In this document: positions 8,639 to 17,378 of the stretch, in pieces
How positions within the stretch are numbered: the stretch's first letter is position 1
How the letters are laid out: each line of letters begins with the position of its first letter
Source of the DNA: Halanaerobium saccharolyticum
Lineage (GTDB): Bacteria > Bacillota > Halanaerobiia > Halanaerobiales > Halanaerobiaceae
Length of the DNA stretch: 57,463 nt
NCBI RefSeq assembly: GCF_003053565.1
Contig: NZ_QAXS01000019.1
Coordinates: 1-57,463 of the forward strand
Direction: 5' to 3'
The notes under the pieces: model-generated
The model's database searches: none
The model's input: only the letters and a program-made list of their open reading frames with translations
Told to the model about the DNA's origin: nothing
Position numbers and translations under genes: made by a program

Positions 8639-9370
8639 TTATATTTCTTTTTTAATTAATTCTTTTAACTCCTTTAAAGTTCCCTGCCAGGCAATGTCAA
8701 AACTGCTGTCTTCCCGCTCAATCAGCTTATCTTCTACAATCATAGTTTCAATTCCCAGTCTTGAGGCAATGGCATCTTCCTTTAAATCATTACCAATCAT
8801 CAGGCAGTTATCAGGACTCTCTTCGATTTTTTCTAATATTTCTTGATAATATTCCGGATTGGGCTTGGCATAACTCATATTTTCATAATTTGTTATCAGG
8901 GCAAAATCAGTGGGATCAATATTAACCCATTCCAGCCTCGCTTCCACTGCTTCAACCGGAAAAAGAGGATTTGTGGCCAGTACCAGTTTCTTGCCCTTTG
9001 ATTTTAAATATTTAATTATTTCAGCTGGAGTCTCTTTATCCAACTTAAAATACTTAGCAAGCTCCCTAAAATCTGTTTGATAAAAATTATCAAAACGCCC
9101 CTTGATTTTTTGAGCTTCATCCTCTTCTTCTACATTCAGCTTTTCCATAAAATCATCCATAAATGCTTCCTGGTTGGACCTGGAACCATCATTTCTAATC
9201 ATTTTTTCTGTAGAAGCAGTCAAAAGTCCTATAAACTCTTCTTTACTGTCACATAAATCACTAAATTTTTCCGAAAGAGCACCAAAATAATATTTTAAAA
9301 ACTCATCAACTTCAATATTTAAAAGAGTTCCATCCAGATCGAAAAGAAAAACTTCTTTATCTTTAAACAA
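8639..9370 (-). CDS. HAD-superfamily hydrolase
   Basis: A haloacid-dehalogenase-type phosphatase of unknown substrate. Motif I is FLFDLDGTLLN with the nucleophilic Asp, motif II KKLVLATNP, motif III around YAKPNP, and motif IV is MIGNDLKEDAIASRLG. An all-helical cap sits between residues 18 and 95. It is 243 residues long, starts with TTG after AGGAGGTATATTC, and follows msrC at 40 bases. The adjacent convergent gene is maltose phosphorylase, but the sequence lacks the shorter architecture and motifs I would expect of beta-phosphoglucomutase, so I do not call it that. Likely a small-metabolite phosphatase. Confidence 0.85.
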   Translation of the reverse strand: MFKDKEVFLFDLDGTLLNIEVDEFLKYYFGALSEKFSDLCDSKEEFIGLLTASTEKMIRNDGSRSNQEAFMDDFMEKLNVEEEDEAQKIKGRFDNFYQTDFRELAKYFKLDKETPAEIIKYLKSKGKKLVLATNPLFPVEAVEARLEWVNIDPTDFALITNYENMSYAKPNPEYYQEILEKIEESPDNCLMIGNDLKEDAIASRLGIETMIVEDKLIEREDSSFDIAWQGTLKELKELIKKEI

Positions 9371-9410
9371 GAATATACCTCCTAGAATTTAAAATAAAAC
9401 TTTTCTCTAA

Positions 9411-9896
9411 TTAAAATTTCTCCATCAGTGGTAGAAAATTAGTTTCATCTACTAAAATTTCAACAAATTCTTTTAAATATTTGCGGTCAAGCTCATCAAA
9501 GCGAGCTTTTTTAGGGCTGTCTAAGTCTAAAACAGCTATAACTTCTCCCCCCACAATTACCGGCAGTACAATTTCAGAACGAGAATTGGGATCACAGGCA
9601 ATATGACCGGGAAATTCATGGACATCATCAACCAGCATAATCTTTCGCTGCGAATAGGCTGTACCACAAACACCTTTATCTTCATCAATTCTGACACAGG
9701 CAGTTTTACCCTGAAAAGGTCCTAAGACAAGCTGATCTTTTTTCCAGATATAAAAACCTGCCCAGTTTAGATCATCCATCTGATCAAATAACAGAGCTGA
9801 ACTATTTGCCAGATTTGCCAGCCAGTCTCCTTCGGGCTCAATTAATGCTCTCAGAGCCTGATTCATTTCTTTAAGGCTTTCTTCTTTTTTATTCAT
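9411..9896 (-). CDS. msrC: Free methionine-(R)-sulfoxide reductase, GAF domain
   Basis: Reduces free methionine-R-sulfoxide, an oxidative damage product, in the cytoplasm. It is a single GAF domain of 162 residues. Three cysteines at about 67, 77 and 101 (GKTACVRI, KGVCGTA, HIACDPNSRSEI) have the same 10 and 24 residue spacing as the redox cysteines of Escherichia coli fRMsr. The substrate pocket segments LNWAGFYIW and VLDLDSP are present. The internal ATG giving MNKKEESL is preferred since AAAGGG lies nine bases upstream. It sits in a run with the LysO exporter and an amino-acid racemase, a group otherwise concerned with amino acids. Confidence 0.92.
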   Translation of the reverse strand: MNKKEESLKEMNQALRALIEPEGDWLANLANSSALLFDQMDDLNWAGFYIWKKDQLVLGPFQGKTACVRIDEDKGVCGTAYSQRKIMLVDDVHEFPGHIACDPNSRSEIVLPVIVGGEVIAVLDLDSPKKARFDELDRKYLKEFVEILVDETNFLPLMEKF

Positions 9897-9986
9897 AAAA
9901 CTCATCCCTTTCTAATCTCAATTGATTAAAATATATCTCTTTACTGTCAAATGCTAAAGAAATTTATTAAAAATATAAACTCCAGC

Positions 9987-10922
9987 TTAAATATTTAAAA
10001 ATAAAGGAACCAAGATCGGTACCAGGGTTGAAAGCACAGCCCCACTAACAAACGCTGGAATCACAACCGCCTCTCCACCTGATTCTTTAACCAGTGGTAA
10101 GGTCACATCCATCGTAGTTGCTCCTCCAGGGGCAACTGCTGCCAGACTGCCAAAATATCTAACTACTAAGGGCAGAATCATAACTGTTAAAAGTTCTCGA
10201 AAAACATTGCTCAAAAAAGCAAGTGATCCCAACTCTGCACTGTGTAATTTAGAAATTAAAACTCCAGACAGGCTGTACCAGCCAAAACCGGCTCCAACTG
10301 CTGCTGACTCCCCGGCCGCAAAGCCAAAAAGATAACCGCTGATTACTGCTCCAACCAGTGAACCAAGAGCAATTAAAACTGGAATCACAAGCAGCTTCCA
10401 GCCCATCAATTTTAAATCAGCAAGAACTTCCCGGCTGGCTCCAATATCAATGCCAACTCCAAAAAGTAGTACAGCCAGCGAATAATTTGTCAGCGGATCA
10501 AGCCAAGCCTGACCAACTCCACTGAGTAAAAAATAGCCAGCTAAAATGCCCGTAACAACTGAGCCAAAAATTAAAACTGTCATTGTATTGTCTGCACTCT
10601 GATCTTCGAACTCAGACTCGGTCTCAGGATCAGCACTTAAAAGTAAATTGTTTAAATTAAAAAATCTAACAAAAATAATTACTGCCAGCAGACTAAAAAT
10701 AATGCTAACAGCTGCAAAAACAAAAGCCTGAAGCCCAATTTCACCCAGCTGTAATACGATCTGGTCATTGCTGCCCAGGCTGGCTCCCATTGCCAGCAGT
10801 AAAATCACCAGTCCCACTTTCGTAATTAAATCAGCAAATTTCACAAAGATATTTTCTTTTTCCAGCCAGAACCCAAGCATTATTCCTGTAAACAAGAAAA
10901 GAATTATTAAATAAAAATCCAA
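9987..10922 (-). CDS. lysO: Lysine exporter, LysO (YbjE/DUF340) family
   Basis: Predicted inner-membrane exporter of L-lysine or a related basic amino acid. It has about eight hydrophobic segments over 311 residues. The family hallmarks VLLFGVGIDIG, FGWYSLSGVLISKL, FLSNVFRELLTV and the following PGGATTMDVTLPLVKESGG are all present. Start is TTG after GGAGGGG at five bases. It begins 16 bases after the racemase gene, so the two are probably co-transcribed; together they suggest conversion and export of a basic amino acid. Whether the substrate is lysine, ornithine or a D-isomer cannot be decided from sequence. Confidence 0.9.
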   Translation of the reverse strand: MDFYLIILFLFTGIMLGFWLEKENIFVKFADLITKVGLVILLLAMGASLGSNDQIVLQLGEIGLQAFVFAAVSIIFSLLAVIIFVRFFNLNNLLLSADPETESEFEDQSADNTMTVLIFGSVVTGILAGYFLLSGVGQAWLDPLTNYSLAVLLFGVGIDIGASREVLADLKLMGWKLLVIPVLIALGSLVGAVISGYLFGFAAGESAAVGAGFGWYSLSGVLISKLHSAELGSLAFLSNVFRELLTVMILPLVVRYFGSLAAVAPGGATTMDVTLPLVKESGGEAVVIPAFVSGAVLSTLVPILVPLFLNI

Positions 10923-10938
10923 AAATACCCCTCCAGCT

Positions 10939-12009
10939 CTATTCTATATAATTTTTTGTTACATAATGAGAAGTCATCGCCCTCAGCATAGCACTGTAAT
11001 TGGTTTTGAAAGTTAAAATATCGCCAACTTCCAGCTTTTCATCGGTATCAGTAATATCTGTTATTAGATGATCACTGCTGGCTCCAAGCACTTCTAAGCC
11101 TTCCAGTTCCGGATAAAGGCCGTGATAGTCAATATCCTGTTTTCCAACTGCCAAAATTGCTCTTTTCCTTAAGCCTTTATCTTCAATAATCTGGCCTCTA
11201 CCTGCTCCACCAAAAGCCATTTCTCCCTCAGGATTGGAGGGCTTTTCCTGCAGCTCAACAATTTCTGCCTGCAGCCTAAAATTATAATGATTAAGACCTG
11301 TAATCAGGCTCTCATTAATAATATCTGTACCCAGCAAAATAGCCTCTCCAACTCTGAGATTTGTTATTTCAGAGGCCAACTTTTCATCTGCCAGCAGTCT
11401 GAGAGTTGCTGTATTACCGGCTGATAAAATATCAAGTCCTCTGCCCAGTTCTTCTTCAAGGCCTTTTTTGATCTTAATTAATTTCTCAGTGTTATTCTTA
11501 TCAGGAATAATGCCTGCAAAACAGCCCAGGTTGGTACCGATCCCCTTTAAATTAACTGCTGCCAGAGATTCGATAGTCCTGGCCAGTTCGCTTAAATTTT
11601 CAGCCAGAATCCCCTCTCTCCGATCACCTATATCTACCATTATAATTAAATCTATCTCTTTGCCAGCTGCCGCTGCTTTTTTTGAAAATAATTCTGCCGT
11701 TTTTAGCTCTGTTACGAGAGAAGCATCAATATAAGGAACAATTTCTTCAATTTCAGAAAGCATTGGAATTCTGAGCATTAAAATCTCATCCTGAAATCCT
11801 GCCTTTCTAAACTTTATAATATTTTCAATCCGTGAGTCAGCTATACTCTTAATTCCAGCCCTTTGGTAGGCTTTAAATATATTCAAGTCTCCAGCAAAGC
11901 CTTTAACCACCGCTGTTAACTTAATCTCATCAGCTGCTAAATCTCTCTGAAGTTTTTTTGCATTTTCCTCTATCTGCTTTAAATAAATATCAAGCTGTGG
12001 ATAATTCAA
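10939..12009 (-). CDS. Alanine/ornithine racemase-family PLP enzyme
   Basis: A fold-III PLP amino-acid racemase related to the ornithine racemase of Clostridium and to YhfX. The PLP lysine lies in LTAVVKGFAGD close to the N terminus; further family segments are SIADSRIENIIKF, IMVDIGDRREGI, GTNLGCFAG, DILSAGNTATLRLL and LRVGEAILLGTDI. The start is placed at TTG 12009 since AGGAGGAAGAATT immediately precedes it; the longer open frame reads through this ribosome binding site and gains 13 untypical residues. The partner gene lysO follows. Substrate is inferred as a basic amino acid from that pairing only. Confidence 0.85.
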   Translation of the reverse strand: MNYPQLDIYLKQIEENAKKLQRDLAADEIKLTAVVKGFAGDLNIFKAYQRAGIKSIADSRIENIIKFRKAGFQDEILMLRIPMLSEIEEIVPYIDASLVTELKTAELFSKKAAAAGKEIDLIIMVDIGDRREGILAENLSELARTIESLAAVNLKGIGTNLGCFAGIIPDKNNTEKLIKIKKGLEEELGRGLDILSAGNTATLRLLADEKLASEITNLRVGEAILLGTDIINESLITGLNHYNFRLQAEIVELQEKPSNPEGEMAFGGAGRGQIIEDKGLRKRAILAVGKQDIDYHGLYPELEGLEVLGASSDHLITDITDTDEKLEVGDILTFKTNYSAMLRAMTSHYVTKNYIE

Positions 12010-12074
12010 AATTCTTCCTCCTAAAATTTTAATTAACTTTTTCCTCAATTGTTTATTTTAGTATTTAAATTATA

Positions 12075-12099
12075 ATAGTTATTACTAAACTATAACTAT
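12075..12099 (-). promoter_or_regulatory. Inverted repeat operator overlapping transcription start
   Basis: ATAGTTAT, nine bases, then ATAACTAT form a perfect 8-bp dyad immediately downstream of the -10 box of the racemase-lysO operon. The position is that of a repressor operator or a short mRNA 5' hairpin. I do not recognise the regulator. Confidence 0.55.
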
Positions 12100-12128
12100 A
12101 TTATACTTCACAATTATAAATTCTTCAA
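12100..12128 (-). promoter_or_regulatory. Promoter of the racemase-lysO-msrC operon
   Basis: TTGAAG and TATAAT are separated by 17 bases on the minus strand, about 90 bases before the racemase start. Confidence 0.75.
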
Positions 12129-12143
12129 TTAATTAACTTCAGA

Positions 12144-12175
12144 TAAAAAACAAACCCGACCATCAGGTCGGGTAA
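12144..12175 (-). terminator. Terminator of hsp20
   Basis: ACCCGACC and GGTCGGGT enclose a four-base loop and are followed by TTGTTTTTT on the minus strand, just after the Hsp20 stop codon. Confidence 0.92.
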
Positions 12176-12194
12176 TTTAGATCTTCTTAAAAAT

Positions 12195-12635
12195 TTATTC
12201 AATATCAATTGTACGCTTTTTAACAGGAGTTTTTTCTTCTTTAGGCAGATGAACCTTTAAAATACCTTCTTCATATTCTGCCTTAATATCATCCTGATTT
12301 ACATTTTCGAGATAGAAACTGCGGCTATATCTGCCAGCTCTTCTCTCACGACGAATATAATTTTCTTTCTTTTCTTCTTTTTCTTCTTTGTGCTCAGCAG
12401 AAATTGTTAGATAATCATCATTAATTTCCAGATTGATATCTTCTTTGTTCATGCCTGGCATTTCAGCTTCAATAGTGTATTCGTCATCACTTTCTTTAAT
12501 ATCAGCTCTAAAACTGCGTCCGGCAAAATCCATAACATCATCAAAGAAACCGGAAACCAGGCTGTTGAAAGGATCTTCTTCTCTTTCAGCAACATCTCTC
12601 CGACTGCGGTTTCTAAATGGTACTAAATCAAACAT
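12195..12635 (-). CDS. Small heat shock protein, Hsp20 family
   Basis: ATP-independent holdase that binds unfolding proteins in the cytoplasm and forms oligomers. The alpha-crystallin domain covers about residues 42-135, with the hallmark segments EYTIEAEMPGMNKEDI, LTISAEH, RRERRAGRYSRSFYL and the terminal strand AEYEEGILKVHLPK (the A-x-x-x-x-G-x-L motif). The C-terminal tail lacks an obvious I-x-I anchor beyond RTIDIE. It is monocistronic, with a strong terminator behind it and a consensus promoter overlapped by a CtsR-like operator in front, so heat induction is expected. RBS is GGAGGTGG seven bases before the ATG. Confidence 0.95.
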   Translation of the reverse strand: MFDLVPFRNRSRRDVAEREEDPFNSLVSGFFDDVMDFAGRSFRADIKESDDEYTIEAEMPGMNKEDINLEINDDYLTISAEHKEEKEEKKENYIRRERRAGRYSRSFYLENVNQDDIKAEYEEGILKVHLPKEEKTPVKKRTIDIE

Positions 12636-12691
12636 AAAACCACCTCCGAATTTAAATTGATATTATTTTTTCACTTTTATTATCTACTTAT

Positions 12692-12721
12692 ATTATATGC
12701 CCAAAGTCAGGGAAGGTCAAA
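12692..12721 (-). promoter_or_regulatory. hsp20 promoter with CtsR-like operator
   Basis: On the minus strand TTGACC (12715-12720) and TATAAT (12692-12697) are 17 bases apart. The plus strand of the same region reads AGTCAGG-GAA-GGTCAAA (12705-12721), matching the CtsR heptad direct repeat RGTCAAA-NAN-RGTCAAA at all but two positions. The site covers the -35 box and part of the spacer, as repressor sites do. Confidence 0.7.
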
Positions 12722-12797
12722 AATGCAAAAGAGTAAATTTCAGTTTTAAAAACAGATTAAAGGCAATTAGCTCTCTCAATCTATATAATTCTTAAAT

Positions 12798-13943
12798 TTA
12801 TTGCCTTATTTCTTTTCCCTTAACAAAGGTCTTCTGAACTTTAAAATTCTGATCAAAAAGCACCAGATCAGCCTGATAACCGGACTTAAGTCTGCCCAAC
12901 TTATGGGCTAAATTTAATTTTTCAGCCGGATTTAAAGTTACCATTCTGAAGATTTCTGGAACTGTTAGATCTGTAACTTCAAGTAAGTTTCTTACTGCCT
13001 GATCAAGAGTTAAAACACTGCCTGCTAAAACACCGGATTCAAGTCTGGCAGCCCCATCTTTGACAATTACTTTTTGGCCGCCCAACTCATATTCGCCCTC
13101 TTCTAAGCCGGTTGCCTCCATTCCATCGGAAACTAAAATTACTCTGTCGACACCCTTGGCCTGAATGGTAAACCGATCGACAGCCTGATGGTGATGGATC
13201 AAATCAACAATTAATTCTACTGTAGCTTCCGAATCAAAGGCAGCTCCAACCAGACCCGGTTTGCGGTGGTGCAGACCGGTCATCGCATTATATAAGTGGG
13301 TAAAGTGATCCATTCCTGCCTGATAAGCCTGCTGAAATTCTTCGTAAGTTGCGGCAGAATGACCGGCAGAAGCAGTGATTTTATGCTCGTTAAGTTCTTC
13401 AATTAGCGCCAGTGCTCCCTCAACTTCAGGAGCCATAGTTACAATTTCTACTACATCATAAAAATCTCTTAAAAGTTCAAGCTCTGGCTTAATTAAATTT
13501 TCACTGTTCTGGGCGCCAATATAATCAGGACTAATAAATGGTCCTTCAACATGAGTTCCCAGAACCTGAGCACCATCTGTGCCCTCTTTTTTAGCCTGAC
13601 GAATATTTTGCAGAGCAGCCTGAATTTTATCTCTGGCCATTGTCATAGTTGTCGGCAGAAAAGAAGTTACCCCATGAGAGGCCAGAACTTTACTGATTTT
13701 ATTTAAGGCCTCAGCCGAAGCGTCCATGGTATCAAAACCTCCACCACCATGGATATGGGTATCGATCATTCCCGGAGCAAGATAACCACCCCGGGCATCT
13801 ATAACCTCCATTTCAGCTTCCTCACTTAGATTATAGGCAGCCACTTTTTCAATTTCAGCCTCTGCTTCCGAAAAAATTAATGAGCCATTATTAATTATTC
13901 TATCTTCTAAAATTATATTTGCATTTTTAATTATTTTTCTCAT
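12798..13943 (-). CDS. nagA: N-acetylglucosamine-6-phosphate deacetylase
   Basis: Removes acetate from GlcNAc-6-phosphate, feeding amino-sugar catabolism or cell-wall recycling. The amidohydrolase metal site is indicated by MIDTHIHGGGGFDTMD, the glutamate in GTHVEGPFISP, HSAATYEEF, HLYNAMTGLHHR and the catalytic Asp in ILVSDGMEATG. The protein has 381 residues, a normal length. The second in-frame start (ATG at 13943) is chosen because AGAGGTG lies six bases before it. nagB and nagK partners are not next to it. It lies 96 bases after the Lon-like gene on the same strand; whether they share a transcript is unclear. Confidence 0.95.
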   Translation of the reverse strand: MRKIIKNANIILEDRIINNGSLIFSEAEAEIEKVAAYNLSEEAEMEVIDARGGYLAPGMIDTHIHGGGGFDTMDASAEALNKISKVLASHGVTSFLPTTMTMARDKIQAALQNIRQAKKEGTDGAQVLGTHVEGPFISPDYIGAQNSENLIKPELELLRDFYDVVEIVTMAPEVEGALALIEELNEHKITASAGHSAATYEEFQQAYQAGMDHFTHLYNAMTGLHHRKPGLVGAAFDSEATVELIVDLIHHHQAVDRFTIQAKGVDRVILVSDGMEATGLEEGEYELGGQKVIVKDGAARLESGVLAGSVLTLDQAVRNLLEVTDLTVPEIFRMVTLNPAEKLNLAHKLGRLKSGYQADLVLFDQNFKVQKTFVKGKEIRQ

Positions 13944-14039
13944 TATTTTCACCTCTAACTACAATCTATCTGATTTTAAATATTATTTAAAGAAAATCAA
14001 CAACATTTTTTATTCAGATAAATTGCTGGACTAATTTAT

Positions 14040-16457
14040 TTAATCTTCATCGCTATTATTTTCTGCATTATTTTCTTCTTCATCTTCTTCTAGCTCTCCA
14101 TAACTTTCTGCTTCCAGCTCAGCATATTCTTCTAATTTTTCTTTTACAGCACTGTGGATTTGATCCGCCTCTTTAGCAAGCATAATCTCCAGCGCCTGAT
14201 CAATATCATCTATACTGTAAAGGTTGAATTTACCCTGATCTACTGCTTCAACCACTTCCTGATTCAGCATTAAGTTATCCAGATTTCGCTGGGGAATTAT
14301 CACTCCCTGCTCACCAGTAAGTCCTTTAGTCTGACAGACTTTAAAGAATCCTTCAATCTTTTCGTTGACTCCACCTATTGGCTGAACAACTCCTTTTTGA
14401 TTCATTGAACCAGTAATTGCTATGTCCTGCCGAACCGGAATTCCAGCCAGGGAAGAAAGCAGAGCGACTACTTCAGCACAGGTTGCACTATCACCGTCAA
14501 CTCCACCATAACTCTGCTCAAAGGCAATCGAAGCTGTAAGGCTGAGTGGGGAATCCTGGGCGTATTTACCTCCTAAATAACCGGTTAAAATCATAACACC
14601 TTTGCTGTGAATCCGACCACTCATCTTGGCCTCCCGCTCAATATTAATAACTCCTTCTTTACCAAGATAACTGCGGGCTGTGATTCGGGCTGGACGACCA
14701 AAACTGTAATTACCGGCCTGATAAACCGAAAGCCCATTAATTTGACCAATTTCACTGCCGCTAACATCCAGCAGAAGGTGATCTCGATCAATCTGCTCCT
14801 GAATTTTTTCTTCCAGCAGATTGGAGCGCCTCTCCTTTTCATCAATTGCTTTTTTGACAGAGCTGGCACTGACAATTTCTTCACCAAAACTATCTGACCA
14901 GACATCTGCTTCTACCAAAATCTCTATAATTTCATTAAATTTAGTTGAAAGTTTTTCGCGATCACCTGTCAGACGAGAGCTGAAATCAATCATTGCTGCA
15001 ACTGCCTCTGCACTGAATTCTTTAAGCTCATCCCTATTGATCACTGAAGAAATAAAGTCAGCAAATTTTGCTATATTCTTTTTGTTTCTCTCCATTTCGA
15101 TATCAAAATCTGCTTTAATTTTAAAGAGCTCAGAAAATTCGTCATCATAATTATATAGTAAATAATAAATATAGGGAGAACCGATCATAATAATTTTTAG
15201 ATCAAGCTCAACTGCTTCCGGCTTTAGAGTAATTATTGGTACACTTCGGTACTGTTCCCCAATGTTTTCAACTGTGATCTCCTGATTAATTAAAGCCCGC
15301 TTGAGAGTATCCCAGCAGAAGGGATTTGTCAGCAGATCTTTGGCATGGACAATTAAAAACCCTCCATTTGCCCGGTGCAGTGAACCACTTCTGATCATTG
15401 TAAAATTAGTGGTAATAGTTCCAAACTGGCTTTTACCCTCAATCTTACCAAATAGGTTATAATAAGTAGGGTTTTTCTCATAAATCACTGGGGCTCCTTC
15501 AGTTTTACTGTTATTAACAAAAATATTGATCTGATAGCGGATAAAGAAGCTGCCGTCATCATCCTGCTGCATTGCCAGAAACGGATTTTGCTGATCCTCA
15601 TCATTACTGCGGAAGCGGTCGATATTATCTACTATATCCTCCTGAACTTCTTCTAAATAATTAACTATTTCCTCACAGTCTTCATATTTATCCTGCAGGT
15701 GACAGATTATTGGCTGAACAACAGAAATACCTATCTTTTTTTCTAAAGCTGCCAGTTCATCCTGTGCCTCTTCCTTAATCGAACGAATCTCCCTCATTAT
15801 CTGAGAAATTTCATTCTGGATTTTTTGACTCTTATTTCTAATTTCGTCTTTTTTCTCATCATCCATCTCTTGAAAATCTTCGCGCGAAATTGGTTCTCCA
15901 TCCTCATCAATTGGTACAGGCACCAGACCCTGCGAGGTATTCTGCAGCATAAACCCTCTTTCTCGAGCGGAATCTTCAAACTCCTGCATTACTTTATTAG
16001 ATTTAGGCTGATACTCATTTAAAATTTCTTTCCTTTCAGCCTCATACTCCTCTCCTTCAAATGCACGGGGGATTTCTTCCTGCAGTTCTTCGACTATTTT
16101 TTCCATATCAGTTTTTAAATCATTGCCCATTCCAGCAGGTACCCTCATCACTCTTGGTTTTTCTGGCTCAGAAAAATTAAAGACATATAAAATATCCTTT
16201 GGCTGCTCCATTTTGGCTGATTTTTCTTCGGCCATATTCTCAGCATATGTTGATTTTCCGGTTCCAGATTCCCCAGCCATAAAAATATTATAGCCGCTCT
16301 TATTAACTCTCATTCCAAAATCGAGCGAATCAGCTGCTCTATTTTGACCAATTATTTCTTCATCAATTGCAGAAAGTTCTTCTGTTGTTTCAAAATCGAG
16401 TTCTTCTGCCTTAAAATTAAAATCTAAGTTTAAAATAGGAATTTTATATTTATCCAT
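14040..16457 (-). CDS. Lon-like ATP-dependent protease (COG1067 type)
   Basis: Cytoplasmic AAA+ protease related to Lon but with the LonB/LonC-type architecture lacking the classical Lon N-terminal domain. Residues 55-75 hold the Walker A motif MAGESGTGKST; a long coiled and acidic insertion follows (about 110-260), then the second half of the AAA module with HRANGGFLIVHAKDLL. The C-terminal protease domain has the Ser-Lys dyad at Ser657 in VDGDSAT and Lys700 in GGVNEKIEGF, the same 43-residue spacing as in Lon. The C terminus is a strongly acidic tail (EELEEDEEENNAENNSDED-like). The start at 16457 is favoured by GGAG eight bases upstream. Substrates are unknown. Confidence 0.93.
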   Translation of the reverse strand: MDKYKIPILNLDFNFKAEELDFETTEELSAIDEEIIGQNRAADSLDFGMRVNKSGYNIFMAGESGTGKSTYAENMAEEKSAKMEQPKDILYVFNFSEPEKPRVMRVPAGMGNDLKTDMEKIVEELQEEIPRAFEGEEYEAERKEILNEYQPKSNKVMQEFEDSARERGFMLQNTSQGLVPVPIDEDGEPISREDFQEMDDEKKDEIRNKSQKIQNEISQIMREIRSIKEEAQDELAALEKKIGISVVQPIICHLQDKYEDCEEIVNYLEEVQEDIVDNIDRFRSNDEDQQNPFLAMQQDDDGSFFIRYQINIFVNNSKTEGAPVIYEKNPTYYNLFGKIEGKSQFGTITTNFTMIRSGSLHRANGGFLIVHAKDLLTNPFCWDTLKRALINQEITVENIGEQYRSVPIITLKPEAVELDLKIIMIGSPYIYYLLYNYDDEFSELFKIKADFDIEMERNKKNIAKFADFISSVINRDELKEFSAEAVAAMIDFSSRLTGDREKLSTKFNEIIEILVEADVWSDSFGEEIVSASSVKKAIDEKERRSNLLEEKIQEQIDRDHLLLDVSGSEIGQINGLSVYQAGNYSFGRPARITARSYLGKEGVINIEREAKMSGRIHSKGVMILTGYLGGKYAQDSPLSLTASIAFEQSYGGVDGDSATCAEVVALLSSLAGIPVRQDIAITGSMNQKGVVQPIGGVNEKIEGFFKVCQTKGLTGEQGVIIPQRNLDNLMLNQEVVEAVDQGKFNLYSIDDIDQALEIMLAKEADQIHSAVKEKLEEYAELEAESYGELEEDEEENNAENNSDED

Positions 16458-16620
16458 TTTTTTCACTCCTTCTGCTGCAAAATTATTATTTTAAAATCAT
16501 TAGTTAAGAAAATTCTAACATAAACTTCTTATTTATTAATTCTTCAAAAAGCAAATATATCCTGCCTCGAAAACCAACTGCTTTTTACAATCAATTTTAG
16601 GAAAAATATGCTAATGATTG

Positions 16621-16649
16621 TTGAAAAAAGTTCTCAATTAAGATAAAAT
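16621..16649 (+). promoter_or_regulatory. rex promoter
   Basis: TTGAAA and TAAAAT are separated by 17 bases, about 50 bases before the rex start codon. Confidence 0.65.
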
Positions 16650-16660
16650 AAAATTAAAGA

Positions 16661-16678
16661 ATGTTATTTTTTTAACAA
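16661..16678 (+). promoter_or_regulatory. Rex operator (ROP) in front of rex
   Basis: ATGTTATTTTTTTAACAA matches the Rex consensus TTGTTAA-N4-TTAACAA at 12 of 14 defined positions and lies between the predicted transcription start and the rex ribosome binding site. It implies NADH-responsive autorepression. Confidence 0.8.
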
Positions 16679-16697
16679 TAGTACTGGGGGTTAAATT

Positions 16698-17378
16698 ATG
16701 GGAAAAGAATTAAATAAAATACCAGATATAATAATCAGCCGTCTACCTGTATATTATCAGCATCTAAAAAATTTGCAGAGTTCAACCAAAGAATATGTTT
16801 CTTCGGAGGAGTTGGCCGAGTTAACAGGGTTTAGCAGCTCTTTAATTCGTAAAGATCTAAGTTATTTTGGAACTTTTGGTCGTAAAAGTTATGGATATGA
16901 TGTCTACTATCTTTTTCAGCAGATAAGTATTATTATGGGCTTTAATTATAAAAAGAAAGTAATTATTATTGGAGCCGGACATCTCGGCCAGGCCTTAGCT
17001 TATAACAAAGGTTACACTGAAAGAGGTTATAAATTGATTTCTATCTTTGATAAAAATCCAAAGTTAATTGGGCTGGTAATCAATGATATAGAAATCCAGA
17101 GTGTTAATAACTTAGAAAATTTCCTGCAGAATAATAAAGTTGATGTAGCAGCCTTAACTGTTCCTGGAGCTGCAGCACAAAAAATAACCGACCGCCTGGC
17201 AGCGGCCGGAATTAAAGCTATCTGGGATTTTACTGAAGTGCCCTTAAAAGTCCCGGAAGATATTTTGTTGGAAGAACAGTTAATTAACGAAGGCCTCTGC
17301 AAATTATCAGTAAAAATGAATCAGCAGCGCCTCGATAAAAATGGTACTACAGAAGACTTGAGCTGTGGGCAAAAATAA
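16698..17378 (+). CDS. rex: Redox-sensing transcriptional repressor Rex
   Basis: Homodimeric repressor that releases DNA when NADH/NAD+ rises and controls fermentation and hydrogenase genes. It has 226 residues: an N-terminal winged helix (about 5-80, with SSEELAELTGFSSSLIRKDLSYFGTFG) and a Rossmann domain starting at KKVIIIGAGHLGQAL with the GxGxxG dinucleotide motif; the domain-swapped C-terminal helix follows. The last 32 bases overlap, tail to tail, the end of the hydantoinase gene on the other strand. A Rex box precedes the gene. The RBS is CTGGGGG before the ATG. Confidence 0.96.
   Translation: MGKELNKIPDIIISRLPVYYQHLKNLQSSTKEYVSSEELAELTGFSSSLIRKDLSYFGTFGRKSYGYDVYYLFQQISIIMGFNYKKKVIIIGAGHLGQALAYNKGYTERGYKLISIFDKNPKLIGLVINDIEIQSVNNLENFLQNNKVDVAALTVPGAAAQKITDRLAAAGIKAIWDFTEVPLKVPEDILLEEQLINEGLCKLSVKMNQQRLDKNGTTEDLSCGQK

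Noticed and set aside
8639-9370. Calling the HAD protein beta-phosphoglucomutase because it neighbours maltose phosphorylase.
   Set aside because: It is convergent rather than co-transcribed and its cap and motif surroundings do not show the beta-PGM pattern; left as a general HAD hydrolase.
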